Assembly (NCBI GenBank): GCA_964006375.1
Contig: OZ023267.1
Location: forward strand, 24,715,239 to 24,779,238
DNA length: 64,000 bases
Reading direction: 5' to 3'
From: Tillus elongatus
Taxonomy: Eukaryota > Arthropoda > Insecta > Coleoptera > Cleridae
Shown here: positions 1 to 11,290 of the stretch, piece after piece
Position numbering within the stretch: position 1 is the first letter of the stretch
How the letters are laid out: each line of letters opens with the position of its first letter
Notes under the pieces: generated by a model
The model's database searches: none
Told to the model about the DNA's origin: nothing
Seen by the model: the letters and a program-made list of their open reading frames with translations, nothing else
Program-made: the position numbers and the translations under genes

Positions 1-3000
1 TCTCCGTGCATAGCAGCAAGATGCAGCAAATTAGACTCAGTGTTATTTATTGGGGATTTGCTAGTTTCGACTATAAGTTGCACTAACTCTAAACTTCCGA
101 AAGTCATTGCTTCATCTAGCACGGACACACCGTTTGTATCTCTGTCGTGCAAACTGAGCTTATGTGTTCTTGACAGTAATTTTATAACGTTTAAATTACC
201 AAACTTGGCGGCATCATGAAAAACGGTTCTGTCGTTGTGGTCTTTAGCAAATACATCAACAGGTGGGTTGTGATCTGAACTTAAAAGCCATGTAACAAGT
301 TCTAAGTTACCCGACAAAGCTGCTTCGTGTAATAAAGTGCTGCCGTTATCTGATTTAAGGTCTAGTCTACCACCTATTCCCCCCAAGCTTACAGGTGTCA
401 CTAACCACTTTAAAATGTCTAGCTTACCTTTGAATGCGGCATAATGAAATATTGTATCACCAGCTCTATCTTTGGCGTAAATGTCTATTGCATTTTCGCT
501 TTGGCCGTAAGTTTCTATCATCCATGAAAGTAGTTCGACGAAAATTGAGGAATTTGCACAATAGTGAACAAGCTTGTTTCCATCTTCGTCTTCAACATGT
601 ATTGCTACTCCTCCACCACCAGATGTTTTCGGGAGAAGTAGCCATTTCACCATATCTATATTTCCCCTTTCTATATACCTATGTATTAGTTGGTCTCCAT
701 CTCTATATTGAGCATTAACGTCAGCGCCACCTCCACCACTGTCTTTATCTTTAACTAACCATTTTACGATACGTTCCCAATGTGAAGCAGCAAGCAAGGA
801 CGTGTGGCCATCTGTATCTTTTACTTCACAATTTACTCCACCACCTCCAGACTCTATTGGCTTAAGTAGCCACTGTACTAACTCAAAGTGACCATATTTT
901 GCAGCCAAGTGTAACACACTTGTTCCGTATCTGTCCCGTTTTTCAATTAAAATATTTTTGCACTTTTCACTGATACACTTCCATAGAAACAAAATTATAT
1001 GTAGGTGATTTTCTCTTGCGAGGACATGAAGAAAAAATTCCTCGTCAAAGTCTGTGTAAAATTTATTTTCTTTCCAAAGCACACAAATTATGTCTTCTAG
1101 TTGCGATAACTTGTATACTAAAACGTTTTCCTCCAGAGCTTCAGACAAGCGACTGTTTATAAAATACCTTATGATTTTGAACTCCGATTTAACTAAAAGT
1201 TTTGTTAACATGAGTTCACATAATTCATCTTTCAAATTACCAAGGCGGTCACCAAGTAAGAGTATGTCTGAAAAATAAAGAGCAACAAAATACTCCGCAA
1301 AAGTACGGTGCACAAACCTGGGTATTTTTGATGTGAAAGTAATGACCTTCTTTCTTATAATGGCAGTATGCGTAGAGTTGACGCTATCAACTAAACCAAC
1401 AATTTCTTTGCCCTCGCCAAGTTTCTTTATTGATGCATCAAACTCATCTTCTCTGGAGATGAATAGATTTTTATAATAACTAAGTATGCTGTACAACGCA
1501 AGGATTTGGTGTTGATCGAAGAAGGCTCTCTCTATAATTTTATGGTCATTTTGGACAGAAACATTTGTTAAGTCCTCGCGCTTTTTCGTTTCAAAATATA
1601 TTATATATTTCTTATTAATAAATTCTTTGTATAATCTATACAAATTGAAGTAATCAGGTAACAATGGTATTTCATTTTCGGATAATACAAAATTTTCGCA
1701 ACCCTGCCATTCAAAACCTGTGGTAGACTTTTGGTTTAAAAATATTTCGGCTATCATTCGCAGTTGCAATGCAACCCCCGTAAATCGATTTGCCTCTCCT
1801 TCATCGAGTGACTTATAAAATTTACTAATTAAACTTTCGACATAAGTTTTCAATCGATTCTCAGCTTGTTTTGTTATTATGCTATATTTAAATATCTTCT
1901 TACCCCAATACTCTTTGAGAAACTGTATTTGATCTTCTTTGGAATATGGTTCTATCGAGTAAGATATTATCTTCAATTCTTCCTCTAACTCTCTTTTCAC
2001 ATTCGGTCGTGTGGTTACGACTATTTTATAAATATTTGAATGTTGTAGGGTTTCTAACATTTTTAATACAATATTATTATATTGTGGACTTATCTCATCA
2101 AAAGCGTCGAACAACAGCACAATATTTCCGTTGTTGTTTAAGTTTGAAAAAAATAACTGCTCTTCGAAACGTGTCTGGAGTTTCGAGTTTTCTGATCCTA
2201 AACGCAAAAGAAATTTAAGTACGTCAAATGGATCATCTAAATCAAATTTTTTGCTATTCTGTTCTTGAAAAAAGTCTTTGGTGTAGTCGTTCAGATCAAA
2301 TTTAATTACCCAGTAATTTTTATATTTGATTTTGATTAATGCAAATAACTTTGCAAGTAACGTACTTTTACCCATTCCTGCCACATCTGATATACTTATA
2401 GTTTTATTTTCATCATCTATAAGGTCGTTTTCTGTTATAATCCCATTTTTCGATAGCTTTCGCGATATATAGTAGTCTTTGATATCTCCCAGCTCATATG
2501 TCTCGTCAAATATTGATAATACTGTTTGGGTATCAGCTATTACGAGCATCTCCAAGGTTGCAGGGTCAAATATATCATTAGCATTATCGTTTACCCCAAC
2601 TAACTCTTCCAAAGGAAGATATTGTTTTTGGAAATACACATAATTATCAAAAAGTTTAGTTTTAGATGATTCCAAAAGATCGTTAAATTTGCACGACAAG
2701 GAGACTTCAACGCATTTTTCACTTTGTGTTAAACTTTTGCGCGGTTGGTTTTTACTGTTGTCACTTTGTTTTTGAAGATTTGCTTTGTTGTCAGTCGAAA
2801 TCAAAATAATTCTTTTAATCAAGCTGTCATCTAAGATTGCATATTGTAACGCGTCAAATAAATATCTATAATTTTCTGAACTGTATTCAACAATTAATAA
2901 ATTAATTTTGTTTTGAAAACATTTCAAAACATCTTCCATAAAATTTGTATCAATAAGGTTTTTAGTGGATATGAATAAGTGACCACCGTCCCAAATGTAA

Positions 3001-5368
3001 CGGTTTAAATCATAGCCTGTGCGATTTTTACATTTCAAATTTTCAAACGTCTGAGTTACACGAATTCGTGCAAGATTGAAAGAAGCCGCTTGAATTTGAA
3101 GTATCTGGTGCTTTTCGTGTATAAGAAAATTGAAAATTTCTGTCACATCTTTAAATTTGTAGTTACTTTTGATGTTTGAAATGTACGCCTTTGTAACACC
3201 TTGCATCGCCCTAAAAGATATATCATTTCTTAGATCATCAAACAGCTTCTGCATTGACCGAGCTGAATAATATGTACCGATCCTGTTTGCCATCCAGTCG
3301 TGAAGGATTTCTTGATAAAGTGCGTTGAAATCGTTACTGTCGGTTTCTTTAAAATAATTCTGCATTTCGTTTTTCAATAATTCGGTTATTTGATCTCTAT
3401 TTGGGTAACCTGCGATTATTTTTAATTTGGTTAGAAAATCACTGACATCGTCTTTTGTGCACAGTACTGGCAAACGTGTTTCCAACACGTCTTCTTCATA
3501 TGTCTTGAATTTATCATCCGCAATATTAAATTCGTATTCAAAAAGTAAAGAAAATTTGCTGGTCAGTTTGTTTTTTAGTAATTTTCTAAGCTTTTCAAGT
3601 TCGTCTGGTAAGTTGTCTGACTTTAGGAAATAAGAGCTAAATCGTATTTTGTTGAATCTTTTTACAAGAACTTGGCCTCCAAGTTGTCTAAAATTTTGTT
3701 GAAATTCATTTAAGTCTCCAGTAGGAACTGAAAATTTATCAATGACAACCTTATTATCATTTTTGTCAGCTAACGAAATTATTTTTCCAATTTGGTCAAC
3801 AAATTTTTCAACATTTAGAAAATTGATTTCTGAAGAACATAACGATTTTTTGTATCCATTTGAAAATTTTATTTTGATTTTGTTGATAGTGCTCGTTTTA
3901 AGTTGTGTTTCTTCGACTAACTCATCGATAAGCATTCTTCTGAATTTCGCAATTGAAGGCGAAAAGCTCTTGTCATCTTTTGATTTCATGAATATAAAAG
4001 TGTCGCGCCATTTTGATTTTTCAGTATCAAATACGTCATTTGCCAGCGTTACATTACAGCCTTCGAACTCTTTGGGAACCATCAGCTGTTCTGATTCGAC
4101 ATAATAGCAGATTTTTTTTATACAGTTCGTTGACAAATCCGTTTTTCCGAAGTTTGGGGGGATTTTAAATTCCACCTTTCGCAGGTCATTGTCCGTTATT
4201 CTGGTATTATGATTAAGCAAGGTAAGTTTGTCTTTTAAAAGTCTTTTTAATTTGCTGGGCTTGCATATGAATTTGTCAAAAATTCTATTATTTTCAACAT
4301 CAATGACACCACTAGCCAAAAATATATGATACTTACTAGTTTTTACGCCGATTCGTTTTTTAATGATATCATCAGCGAAATTGAAAGCAAGATCTTCCAA
4401 CTCATTATCTTCTTTAGGAAATATAGGATCCCCAAAGTCTTTGGAAAGCTGTACTTTATACTTGTCAATATTTAATATAAAAGTAATCTCTTTTAATAGG
4501 CTTGATCTAAACTTTGTCTCATTGTCATTTAAACCAATACAATTTACAAAGTCAGTCTTAAATTTTCCTTGTTCGACATCAAAAACCAGTTCTGATAATA
4601 TGAGATAATAGTTCCTAAATATACCATCTTTTTCAATTTGAATTCCTTGGGTTATACACATTGCTAACTCGCTAATCAAGACATGAAACTCAGAAGTTTC
4701 TATAAAAATCTCCTGCAAGTCTTCAAATAACTGAGTATTTTTCGAAATGTCCACTTTATGTATACACGTTTTTGGAGATACGTCGTGTGAGGGGAAATTA
4801 TTAATATTTAGTATTGCATCGTTTTCTATGGCTTCTTGTGTCAAAAACAAAGCGAGCATTTCTGATACACCGATGTTTGTACAAATTACAACATCCTCTA
4901 TTTCACTGTTCCAAAATATTGAATATATCGAAGAATTTTGGATTCTTTGCTTAATTCTGGTAAATGAAATAAAATATTTTTGCAAGCTGAATTTACTTTT
5001 ATCGTCCATTGAGATTACATCTTTTACTTGTATCTTGGTCTTTGTGTCAGTTATTCCTTCTAAATGTTTTGCTTGTATCAGACGAAGTTTCCATTTAGAA
5101 TCATGTTCGTATTGAAAAACCACATCGTCAAAGCTCTCACATTCAGATAGTTCAGTGGCCAAACGAAAAGAAGTGTACGGGTTTGTTTTAGCCCTCCATA
5201 ATATTAGCATTAACAGTTTAAGCTGAAAGATGTTGCCATGTTGTGCGAGCTTGGATCCTTTACTTGAAATAGACAGACTGTCATGAAATTTCCTTAGTTT
5301 TGACTGCACAAAGTCTTCCTCTGTAAACACAAAGGCGTTTCGTCTTACACTATCCGCATCAAGCTTAT
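1..5368 (-). CDS. NACHT-ankyrin STAND protein, partial (large internal/3' exon)
   Basis: One frame stays open from 5368 to the left window edge, giving at least 1789 residues; the C-terminus lies outside. The exon opens at 5368 after a pyrimidine-rich acceptor (AG at 5370-5369), and an in-frame stop at 5435-5433 with no intervening ATG shows that an upstream exon supplies the start. In order: residues ~40-105 a nuclease-like segment (FQLKLLMLILW, then TEL with E73, FDDVVF with D81/D82, and LIQAKH with Q99/K101); residues ~960-1160 a NACHT NTPase with Walker A VAGMGKSTLL (K1001), Walker B LLFDAFDE (D1088, D1091, E1092) and a sensor-like TTRP; around 1355 FVHRTFAEYFVALYF, typical of NACHT-ankyrin proteins; from ~1480 to the edge about eight ankyrin repeats (for example SVLHLAAKYGH, TLLHEAALSGN). 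STAND proteins oligomerise on ligand sensing by the repeats; immune function here is inferred. No frameshift or stop was seen, so the gene looks intact. Confidence 0.9.
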
Positions 5369-5607
5369 CTGAAAAGAAAACTAGATTAAATATCGTTTTG
5401 ATTTTGGTGAACTTTGTTTGTATACAGTAGCTTCAAATTAGGCACACTTTATTTTAAATCCAACCCTTTAACCACGTAATTATATTTTTAAGTGCGATGT
5501 TGCATAAACATATTTTTTACAAAATATTTATCATCACAAATATTGTTGTCTCAGATAAATCTGCAGTAACTAAGATCACTTATATTTTATCCTTCTAACT
5601 TCTTTAA

Positions 5608-5846
5608 GAGCTTCAGTTGTTCAGTGGTAAGAACGTTTGCCTCTGAAGCACAGGGTACTGGATTCGATTCTCAGGGTTCCCCTTTAATTTCTTCAGTACA
5701 TACTTCTAAATTAACACCAACCAAGGTTGTGGAATTGGATTTGAGCAAGTGGAATATCTGGACGTTCCGCTTTTTGGAGGAGGCGTAACGCAGGCGGTCC
5801 TGTGTCCATGCGATGGTGGGCATGTTAAAGATCCCTACCCTCCTTT
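5608..5846 (+). mobile_element. tRNA-derived SINE copy, 3'-truncated
   Basis: The head contains a pol III A-box-like GTTCAGTGGTAAGAACG and a B-box-like GGATTCGATTCTC, followed by a body also found at 13768-14112 (minus) and 18533-18892 (plus). This copy stops after the ATCCCTACCCTCC segment and lacks the 3' part of the others. It sits just 5' of the NACHT-ankyrin exon on the opposite strand, within its upstream intron. Confidence 0.75.
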
Positions 5847-5985
5847 TTTACTTAGGGCTCGTCTGCGTCTTTGCCGCCCCGATAGCACCGAAGCCTTTGG
5901 CTTATTGTGTATGCCCTTTGTATTTTCTACTGCACCCATTCCAAAATCACTGTCTGCACAGCAATTGGTAGGGTGAAGTTTGAAC
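5847..5985 (-). mobile_element. LINE 3'-UTR fragment (same family as 54365-54950)
   Basis: The block with GTCTTTGCCGCCCCGATAGC and the following CTTTGGCTTATTGTGTATG, up to CAATTGGTAGG, is repeated at about 54375-54515. There it directly follows, on the minus strand, the C-terminal reading frame of a LINE. This copy is therefore the 3' non-coding end only. It abuts the SINE directly, so one probably inserted at the other. Confidence 0.6.
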
Positions 5986-6351
5986 TACGTTGGAAATTTT
6001 TGGTAACATAAAATAGTAATGCCGATGCTATCTCAGTAGAGCCTCGCTGCGCCATACCTCATGCCATAACATTATTGTAGCTATACCATTTTCCATGTTA
6101 TGGACACAATACTTGTATGTTGAAAATTACCTGTGATAAAAAATGGACGAATGAGTTACGTTCGGACAAAAAAGTACTTGCTGCAAATCTGTGCATAACA
6201 CCACATAATTAGGATTTATCTTAGCCGTTTCGATATCTTGTCTTAATATTTGGAGTTTTAAAGCCTCTTTAGGGACATTCCTAGACGAAACATCTCTACT
6301 GTCTTTACGACGTTTCCTCACATTATGCTTCCATTTGTCAATATGCATTTC

Positions 6352-6493
6352 TATTAGTGAATTTTCATTAAGAAATTTTTCATTAAGAAAATTCACTAAT
6401 AGAGAGGTATTGATGGTAAGACTTTTGGAAAATTTTTTCAAATGAGCGCGAATTAGGGCCTCTAGAACCCATATCCGGGGTCAGTTTCAATTT

Positions 6494-6573
<80 letters not shown>

Positions 6574-6720
6574 AACTGCTAACTCAAAAAATACTTCACC
6601 AATTTCGACCAAATTTGGGAAAGAAAATTTTGAAAACGCAATCTTTTTTGAAATATTGAAGTGTTTCGAAAGAAAATTTGTACATATATAGGAGACATTA
6701 CATTATAGCTGTTAACCAAA
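6352..6720 (+). repeat. Hairpin-headed small DNA element with (TA)n core
   Basis: It begins with the fold-back head TTAGTGAATTTTCATTAAG ... AAAATTCACTAATAG, continues with a block containing AAATGAGCGCGAATTAGGG and CCCATATCCGGGGTCAG, and then a (TA)n tract at about 6500-6571. The same order is seen at 14203, 31028, 31886 and 41109. The left edge lies two bases from the exon at 6350, so the element supplies the acceptor of that exon. Confidence 0.75.
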
Positions 6721-7666
6721 TTTCAAATTAAATGGCATACGAGGACAGGAGTTATTAAAAAATCAAAATTATAAATGAATAAACAGTCTAAGATATCAGT
6801 TTAAATTTCATACAGCATTTCCCAGGTTCAATGTTGTTGATGATGGTTAGACTGTGAATGCCTCATTTTAAGTAGATAATTCAAATAGAAACAGTCACCT
6901 GACAATTAAATATAAAGCAGCCGGGTTGTCAGATTTAATAAAATTTCATTTGAATCTTAAAATGTAAAACATAGGGTAATAACACGTATTGGTACTTTAT
7001 ATGACAAATAAAAGTTCGTCAAAAATTAATCCATCCAATAAATGTGGCTTAATATTAATAAATGTTGAATTACCAATAATTTCTCATTCGATGTGTCATA
7101 AATTCTAACTCAATCTGACACCGCTGCATGGTAGGCCAACTGTCATCACGAAACGGGAGCCGCCGATTGCCGACGCCGAAACGCGAGACACTCAACGTGT
7201 TTTTGCGTTTATTAAAACTGAAATCTTTTGTTATATTACAGAATATACCAAATAGAAGTGTCACTTCAATGAAATGGTTTAAAACTATAAGTTCAGTACT
7301 AATTTCCGACGCTTCAGCGCCAGTAGCATTATAATCCAGAAATCTATTTACTTTTAAATATCAATCTAACCTCAAAACATTCGAAGATTCGTTATTATTG
7401 TTTATGGTTTTATTTTGCAAAGCATCCTTACATAGTGTTAGCGACTAGCCACAATTGTTGTTATAAAGCTCTTTATTATTATATCTCTAGATATTATGTT
7501 AGAGTTGTTATTAAAAAGTGTTCTTTTGATTTGGTCCTAAAGTTTCTGACACAATTTTTGATCAAAGGTAAGTTATCGTTATTTGTGTTCTTCAATATTT
7601 TTAATAACCTGGCAAGTGAAACAAATACTAACTTATACTTATTGGTTCCAGTATCACAAAAATTTC
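6721..7666. other. Intergenic or intronic stretch without a supported gene
   Basis: AT-rich sequence apart from a CpG-dense patch at about 7110-7210 (ACGGGAGCCGCCGATTGCC and neighbours). Short overlapping ORFs on both strands there show no recognisable domain. The patch could be a promoter or 5' leader of the minus-strand NACHT-ankyrin gene, but nothing proves it. Confidence 0.3.
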
Positions 7667-8758
7667 GGGACGCAGCAAGTGCGTTATAGTAGTGAATTTT
7701 CATAAGAATTGTACATTGTTAGTAAGATATATTATTAAAACTAATTCTTTAAATTTAAATGGACCTTTGAGATCAGTTTTAGAGTCCTAGTTAGCGATTA
7801 TTTGAAAAAAATTATGTTTTATATGGAGCTACTAAGTTCAAATTTGGTCTTAGATACAATATGTAAATACTGCAAGTGTCTTTAAAAAAATTATGGTATA
7901 AATTTCATTAAAGTTACAAAAGTTTTTTAGACAACAATTAATTATTTACAAAGGGAATGTACCTGTCAAATTATAAATATGACAGGTATTTTTCCTTATT
8001 AATTGTTTGGATGGTTTTGTTTTAGTCAACCCATCCAGTTTTTGCAAATAATAAACAACAAAAAAGGTTTTTTAAAACAAAACGAAGCTCAATATGTTAT
8101 TTTTCTTTAATTTATTACCCACGTGCGTTTACATAGGTGTCACTAAGGTTCAAGATTGAAGATTCTGGCTTAATGGGAAATTTATTGAGCTATCGGATTT
8201 GAAATATTTTTACGATTTTTTTTACCATAACATAAAAAATCCTTTTTGTTGTTTATTGTTTGCAAAAACTGGATGGGTTGACTAAAATAAAACCATCCAA
8301 GCAATTAATATGGAAAAATACCTGTCATATTTATAATTCGACAGGTACATTCCCTTTGTAAATAATTGTTTTTTTCTGAAAAACCTTTGTAATTTTAATG
8401 AAATTTGTAACACAATTTTTTTAAGACACTTGCAGTATTTACATATTTTTATAATTCGACAGCTACATTCCCTTTGTAAATCATTTATTTTTTCTGAAAA
8501 ACTTTTGTAACTTTAGTGAAATTTGTAACACAATTTTTTTAAAGGCACTTGCAGTACTTACATATTATATCTAAGACCAAGTTTTAATTTAGTAGCTCCA
8601 TATAAAATATATTTTTTTTTGAAATAATCGCGAACTGGGATTCTAAAACCGATCTCCAAGGTCAATTTAAATTTAAAGAATTAGTTTTAATAATATATCT
8701 TACTAATAGTGTACAATTATTATGAAAATTTACTACCATAATGTACTTGCTGCGTCTA
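7667..8758. mobile_element. 1.1 kb fold-back DNA element with long inverted arms
   Basis: The left end GGGACGCAGCAAGTGCGTTA is mirrored at the right end by TACTTGCTGCGTCT. The arms pair over roughly 400 bp each: for example GGAATGTACCTGTCAAATTA on the left against the mirrored GACAGGTACATTCCC on the right, and AACCCATCCAGTTTTTGC against GCAAAAACTGGATGGGTT. The right arm carries an extra tandem duplication of about 120 bp (8330-8450 and 8450-8566). No coding capacity, so it is non-autonomous. It shares its terminal ~38 bp with many other elements in the window. Confidence 0.85.
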
Positions 8759-8881
8759 GAGTTTTTTTGCCTCTATTTAGCTGCGTCTTAACATATGTCA
8801 AAGTAACATCCATTTTTGCCTAAAACAACAAACTACGCAGCTTAAAACAACAAAATACGCACCAAACAAGTAAGTGGAACA

Positions 8882-9153
8882 TACAGACTTGAATACTACT
8901 TCTCTGGCTTCACTGTTGGTTTTCGTTTCTGTAGGTGAAGGGCGTATCCAGCGCGTAAGCTAACTGGAGCAAGAGGCCCTTATGAATTCTAGATGTTCTC
9001 GGAGTTGTTCAACGTTTCTGTCACTACTTTCGCTGCTTGACAGCATTCTCAGACAGATAAAAATTGAATTAGTACGAAATCATGACAACTACGCCCTTCA
9101 GCTACAGAAACGAGACCCAACAGTGAAGCCAGAGAAGTAGTCTCCAAGTCTGT
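8882..9153. mobile_element. 272-bp MITE with ~60-bp terminal inverted repeats
   Basis: ACAGACTTGAATACTACTTC, TCTGGCTTCACTGTTGG and GTAGGTGAAGGGCG on the left pair with CGCCCTTCAGCTAC, CCAACAGTGAAGCCAGAG and CCAAGTCTGT on the right. No ORF lies inside. The mismatches between arms suggest an old copy. Confidence 0.75.
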
Positions 9154-9800
9154 ATGTAGTATGTAGTATGGACCAGTTTCAACAAGTAAGGGCAACATCA
9201 ATCAATGAAGTAAGTAGAAGTCCAACGCGCGCGAAACTAAATGGTGTGGCGGCGTATGCAACGTTGTTCCAGGCAATAACCAACTTGACAAAACGAAATA
9301 ACACTGAAAACTCAGCAAATAATATTGCTATGTCCCTAATATCACGTCGGTAGATTATTTAGAGTGCATACAACGTTGTTCCGCGGAAATGCCGTTTTCA
9401 CAACTATCGGCGGTTACAACGTTGTTCCAGCATAGCGTTCAATTTTTTTGCGGTTAAAATATTACTGGATAAGTCATTAGTTATTTGATGGTAAACGTGA
9501 AACTTTTGAGGTGTCGCTATTCTTTCTCCGTATTGTTTTTGGCTGTTATGAAAATATGTAAAAAACAGTTTAAACCTTATCCTATGTTCTAAAACAATAC
9601 TTGATATTTTTATTCAATTGCTGTTGTTAAAGCAATCAGCATCGCATTCCAATATTAGTACGGGTGAAGCTGCGTATTAACAGCTAGTTATAAAGGATTT
9701 TTGCAACCGACAATGATTATTACAACAAAGAACAGTTTTAACTCTTGTTGCTATGTAGCGATTAAAATGTTCGCGGCATACTGTACATAAAATAGAAAAT
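9154..9800. other. Non-coding stretch; short motif repeated three times
   Basis: AACGTTGTTCC occurs at about 9260, 9370 and 9420 with different flanks. No gene, LINE or SINE was recognised here. Confidence 0.35.
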
Positions 9801-10210
9801 TACCTCCAGAAAATATCCTACGTCTCTTAGACCTTTTACAAGTCTCGTTTGCAGCTCGTCTCTTGATAACCCTTGAGTCTCTGGATGGACCAGCTTTAAA
9901 AATATCGAGTTCCTCATCACTGTCTACTTGGCTGGATGTATGTGACATAATTCAGAAGTGTATCTAAAAATGTATGGAGATGTTGTATATCTCTATTAGT
10001 GGTCTGGGAAAACAAAATTTGATTTTGGCTAAATAACATTTAAAAACAAAATTTTTTAGTATATATTTTCAATGGTTTTTACAGGTTTCTTAGCCGATCG
10101 TAAATACCAAAGCACCATAACTAATATACATTATTTAAAATATTATAGTTCCCTCGCGAAGTAAGATACGGCATATTGTTTCATATAGTTTAGATATTTT
10201 ATTGTGAGTG

Positions 10211-11290
10211 GGCTGTTCCAGTCCCTCCACCGCGACCTTAGGTCTATTGTAGCTCACGTCTAATTATTTAGATTTCACCCATCAATTCCAGCTCCCTGGG
10301 GGAGTCGATCTCTTCTTGAGGGTGAAAGTTTGTTTGGCAGGTGTACTGCCATCTGAGTGATGTCGCTTGCCCGTTTCGAAGCTCAAAGAGAGATAACCTC
10401 TCTCCGAGTTCGTCTGGACCCGACATCCGTCAGTGTTTACCTCGAGGCGGTATCATGAAGTCCCGCTCTCGAGCAGCATCTGATCTCCAGTTGTAATCCA
10501 CCGCTAGAAATCTCAGCTCCCCTCAGGCTCTTCCAAACCTGGCACCTAACAGTGTTAAGACTCAAGGCAACATCCCATCGAGTCCCACTCCCGAGCATCA
10601 CCCCAGCGAGGCCGTCCGTCGCTTGCCCGTCTCAAAGCTCAAAGAGAGATAACCTCTCTCCGAGTTGATCTGGACCAGACATCCGTCAGTGTTTGACTCG
10701 GTGCAGTATCATGAAGTCCTGCATCCGAGCAGCATCCAAGTGAGGTCGTTTGTCCGTTTCGAAGCTCACAGAAGAGGCCTCAACCCTTAGTTTTATTCCA
10801 CTCCTAAAGATCTCAGCTCTCCTCCGGGTTCGTCTAGACCCGACACCCACCAGTGCTAGACTCAAGGCGACATCCCATCGAGCCCTGCTCCTGAGCATCG
10901 CACAAGCGAGGCCGTCCGTCCGTTCCGAAGCACACAGTGGGGGCCCCAAACTCCGGGTGTTTACCACTCATCAGAGTTGTCAACCCCCTCCGGGTCGTCT
11001 AGACACACGACACCCGCCAGCACTCAACCCAAGGCGGCACCCATCCGGAACCCCGCTCCCGAGTAACAACCAAGCGCGGGCAACCATCCATTCCTAAGTC
11101 AATGGTGGAGGCCTCAAAATCCGGGTGTACATCACTCCCCAGAGATATCCGCCTCCCTCCAGGCCCACATGGACAAGACCCCCGTCAGTGTTTAATTCCA
11201 ATTAATCGCCTTTTACGGCAGGCAGGAGTTACCTTGGGCCTATTCCTTTAGTTAGTCTGCGGGCCCACAGGGGACTTGTTGCATATAAGT
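10211..11290 (-). repeat. GC-rich degenerate tandem repeats attached to a LINE 3' end
   Basis: The left part (GAGTGGGCTGTTCCAGTCCC, CCACCGCGACC) matches the 3' end of the RNase H LINE at 42015-42070. From about 10370 a unit built on GTCTGGACCCGACATCCGTC and CGAAGCTCA recurs at about 10378, 10627, 10757, 10922 and 11085; the last spacings are about 163-165 bp and earlier units are irregular. Near 11215-11245 is CGCCTTTTACGGCAGGCAGG, a string common in insect LINE 3' regions as I remember it. GC content is far above the surroundings. The long ORFs across it differ between strands and are probably by-products of base composition. Confidence 0.6.

Larger units (their letters stand above)
6131..9948 (-). 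pseudogene. Two exons of a transposon-like multi-exon gene
   Basis: Exon 1 is 9948-9804, starting with ATG and ending in a donor at 9803-9802. It encodes an acidic then very basic segment (SDEELDIFKAG, then KRSKRRRIFSG) resembling a nuclear localisation signal. A second exon, 6350-6131, has acceptor AG at 6352-6351 and donor GT at 6130-6129; its phase fits exon 1 (one base plus two). The joined protein reads KRRRIFSG then EMHIDKWKHNVRKRR and contains CTDLQQVLFCPNVTHSS and IFYHR. I recall this motif from repetitive insect proteins of unknown function encoded by mobile DNA; that is memory, not a search. No next exon was found before the NACHT-ankyrin gene, so this is probably a truncated relic. 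Exon 1 is also phase-compatible with the 5368 exon, so it could belong to that gene instead. Confidence 0.45.

Noticed and set aside
1946..5115. Plus-strand ORFs of 60-122 codons within 434-5115
   Set aside because: They lie antisense to the continuous NACHT-ankyrin frame and show no domain.
10750..11097. ORFs of 93-115 codons on both strands in the GC-rich repeats
   Set aside because: High GC content lowers stop frequency; the frames do not agree between repeat units.
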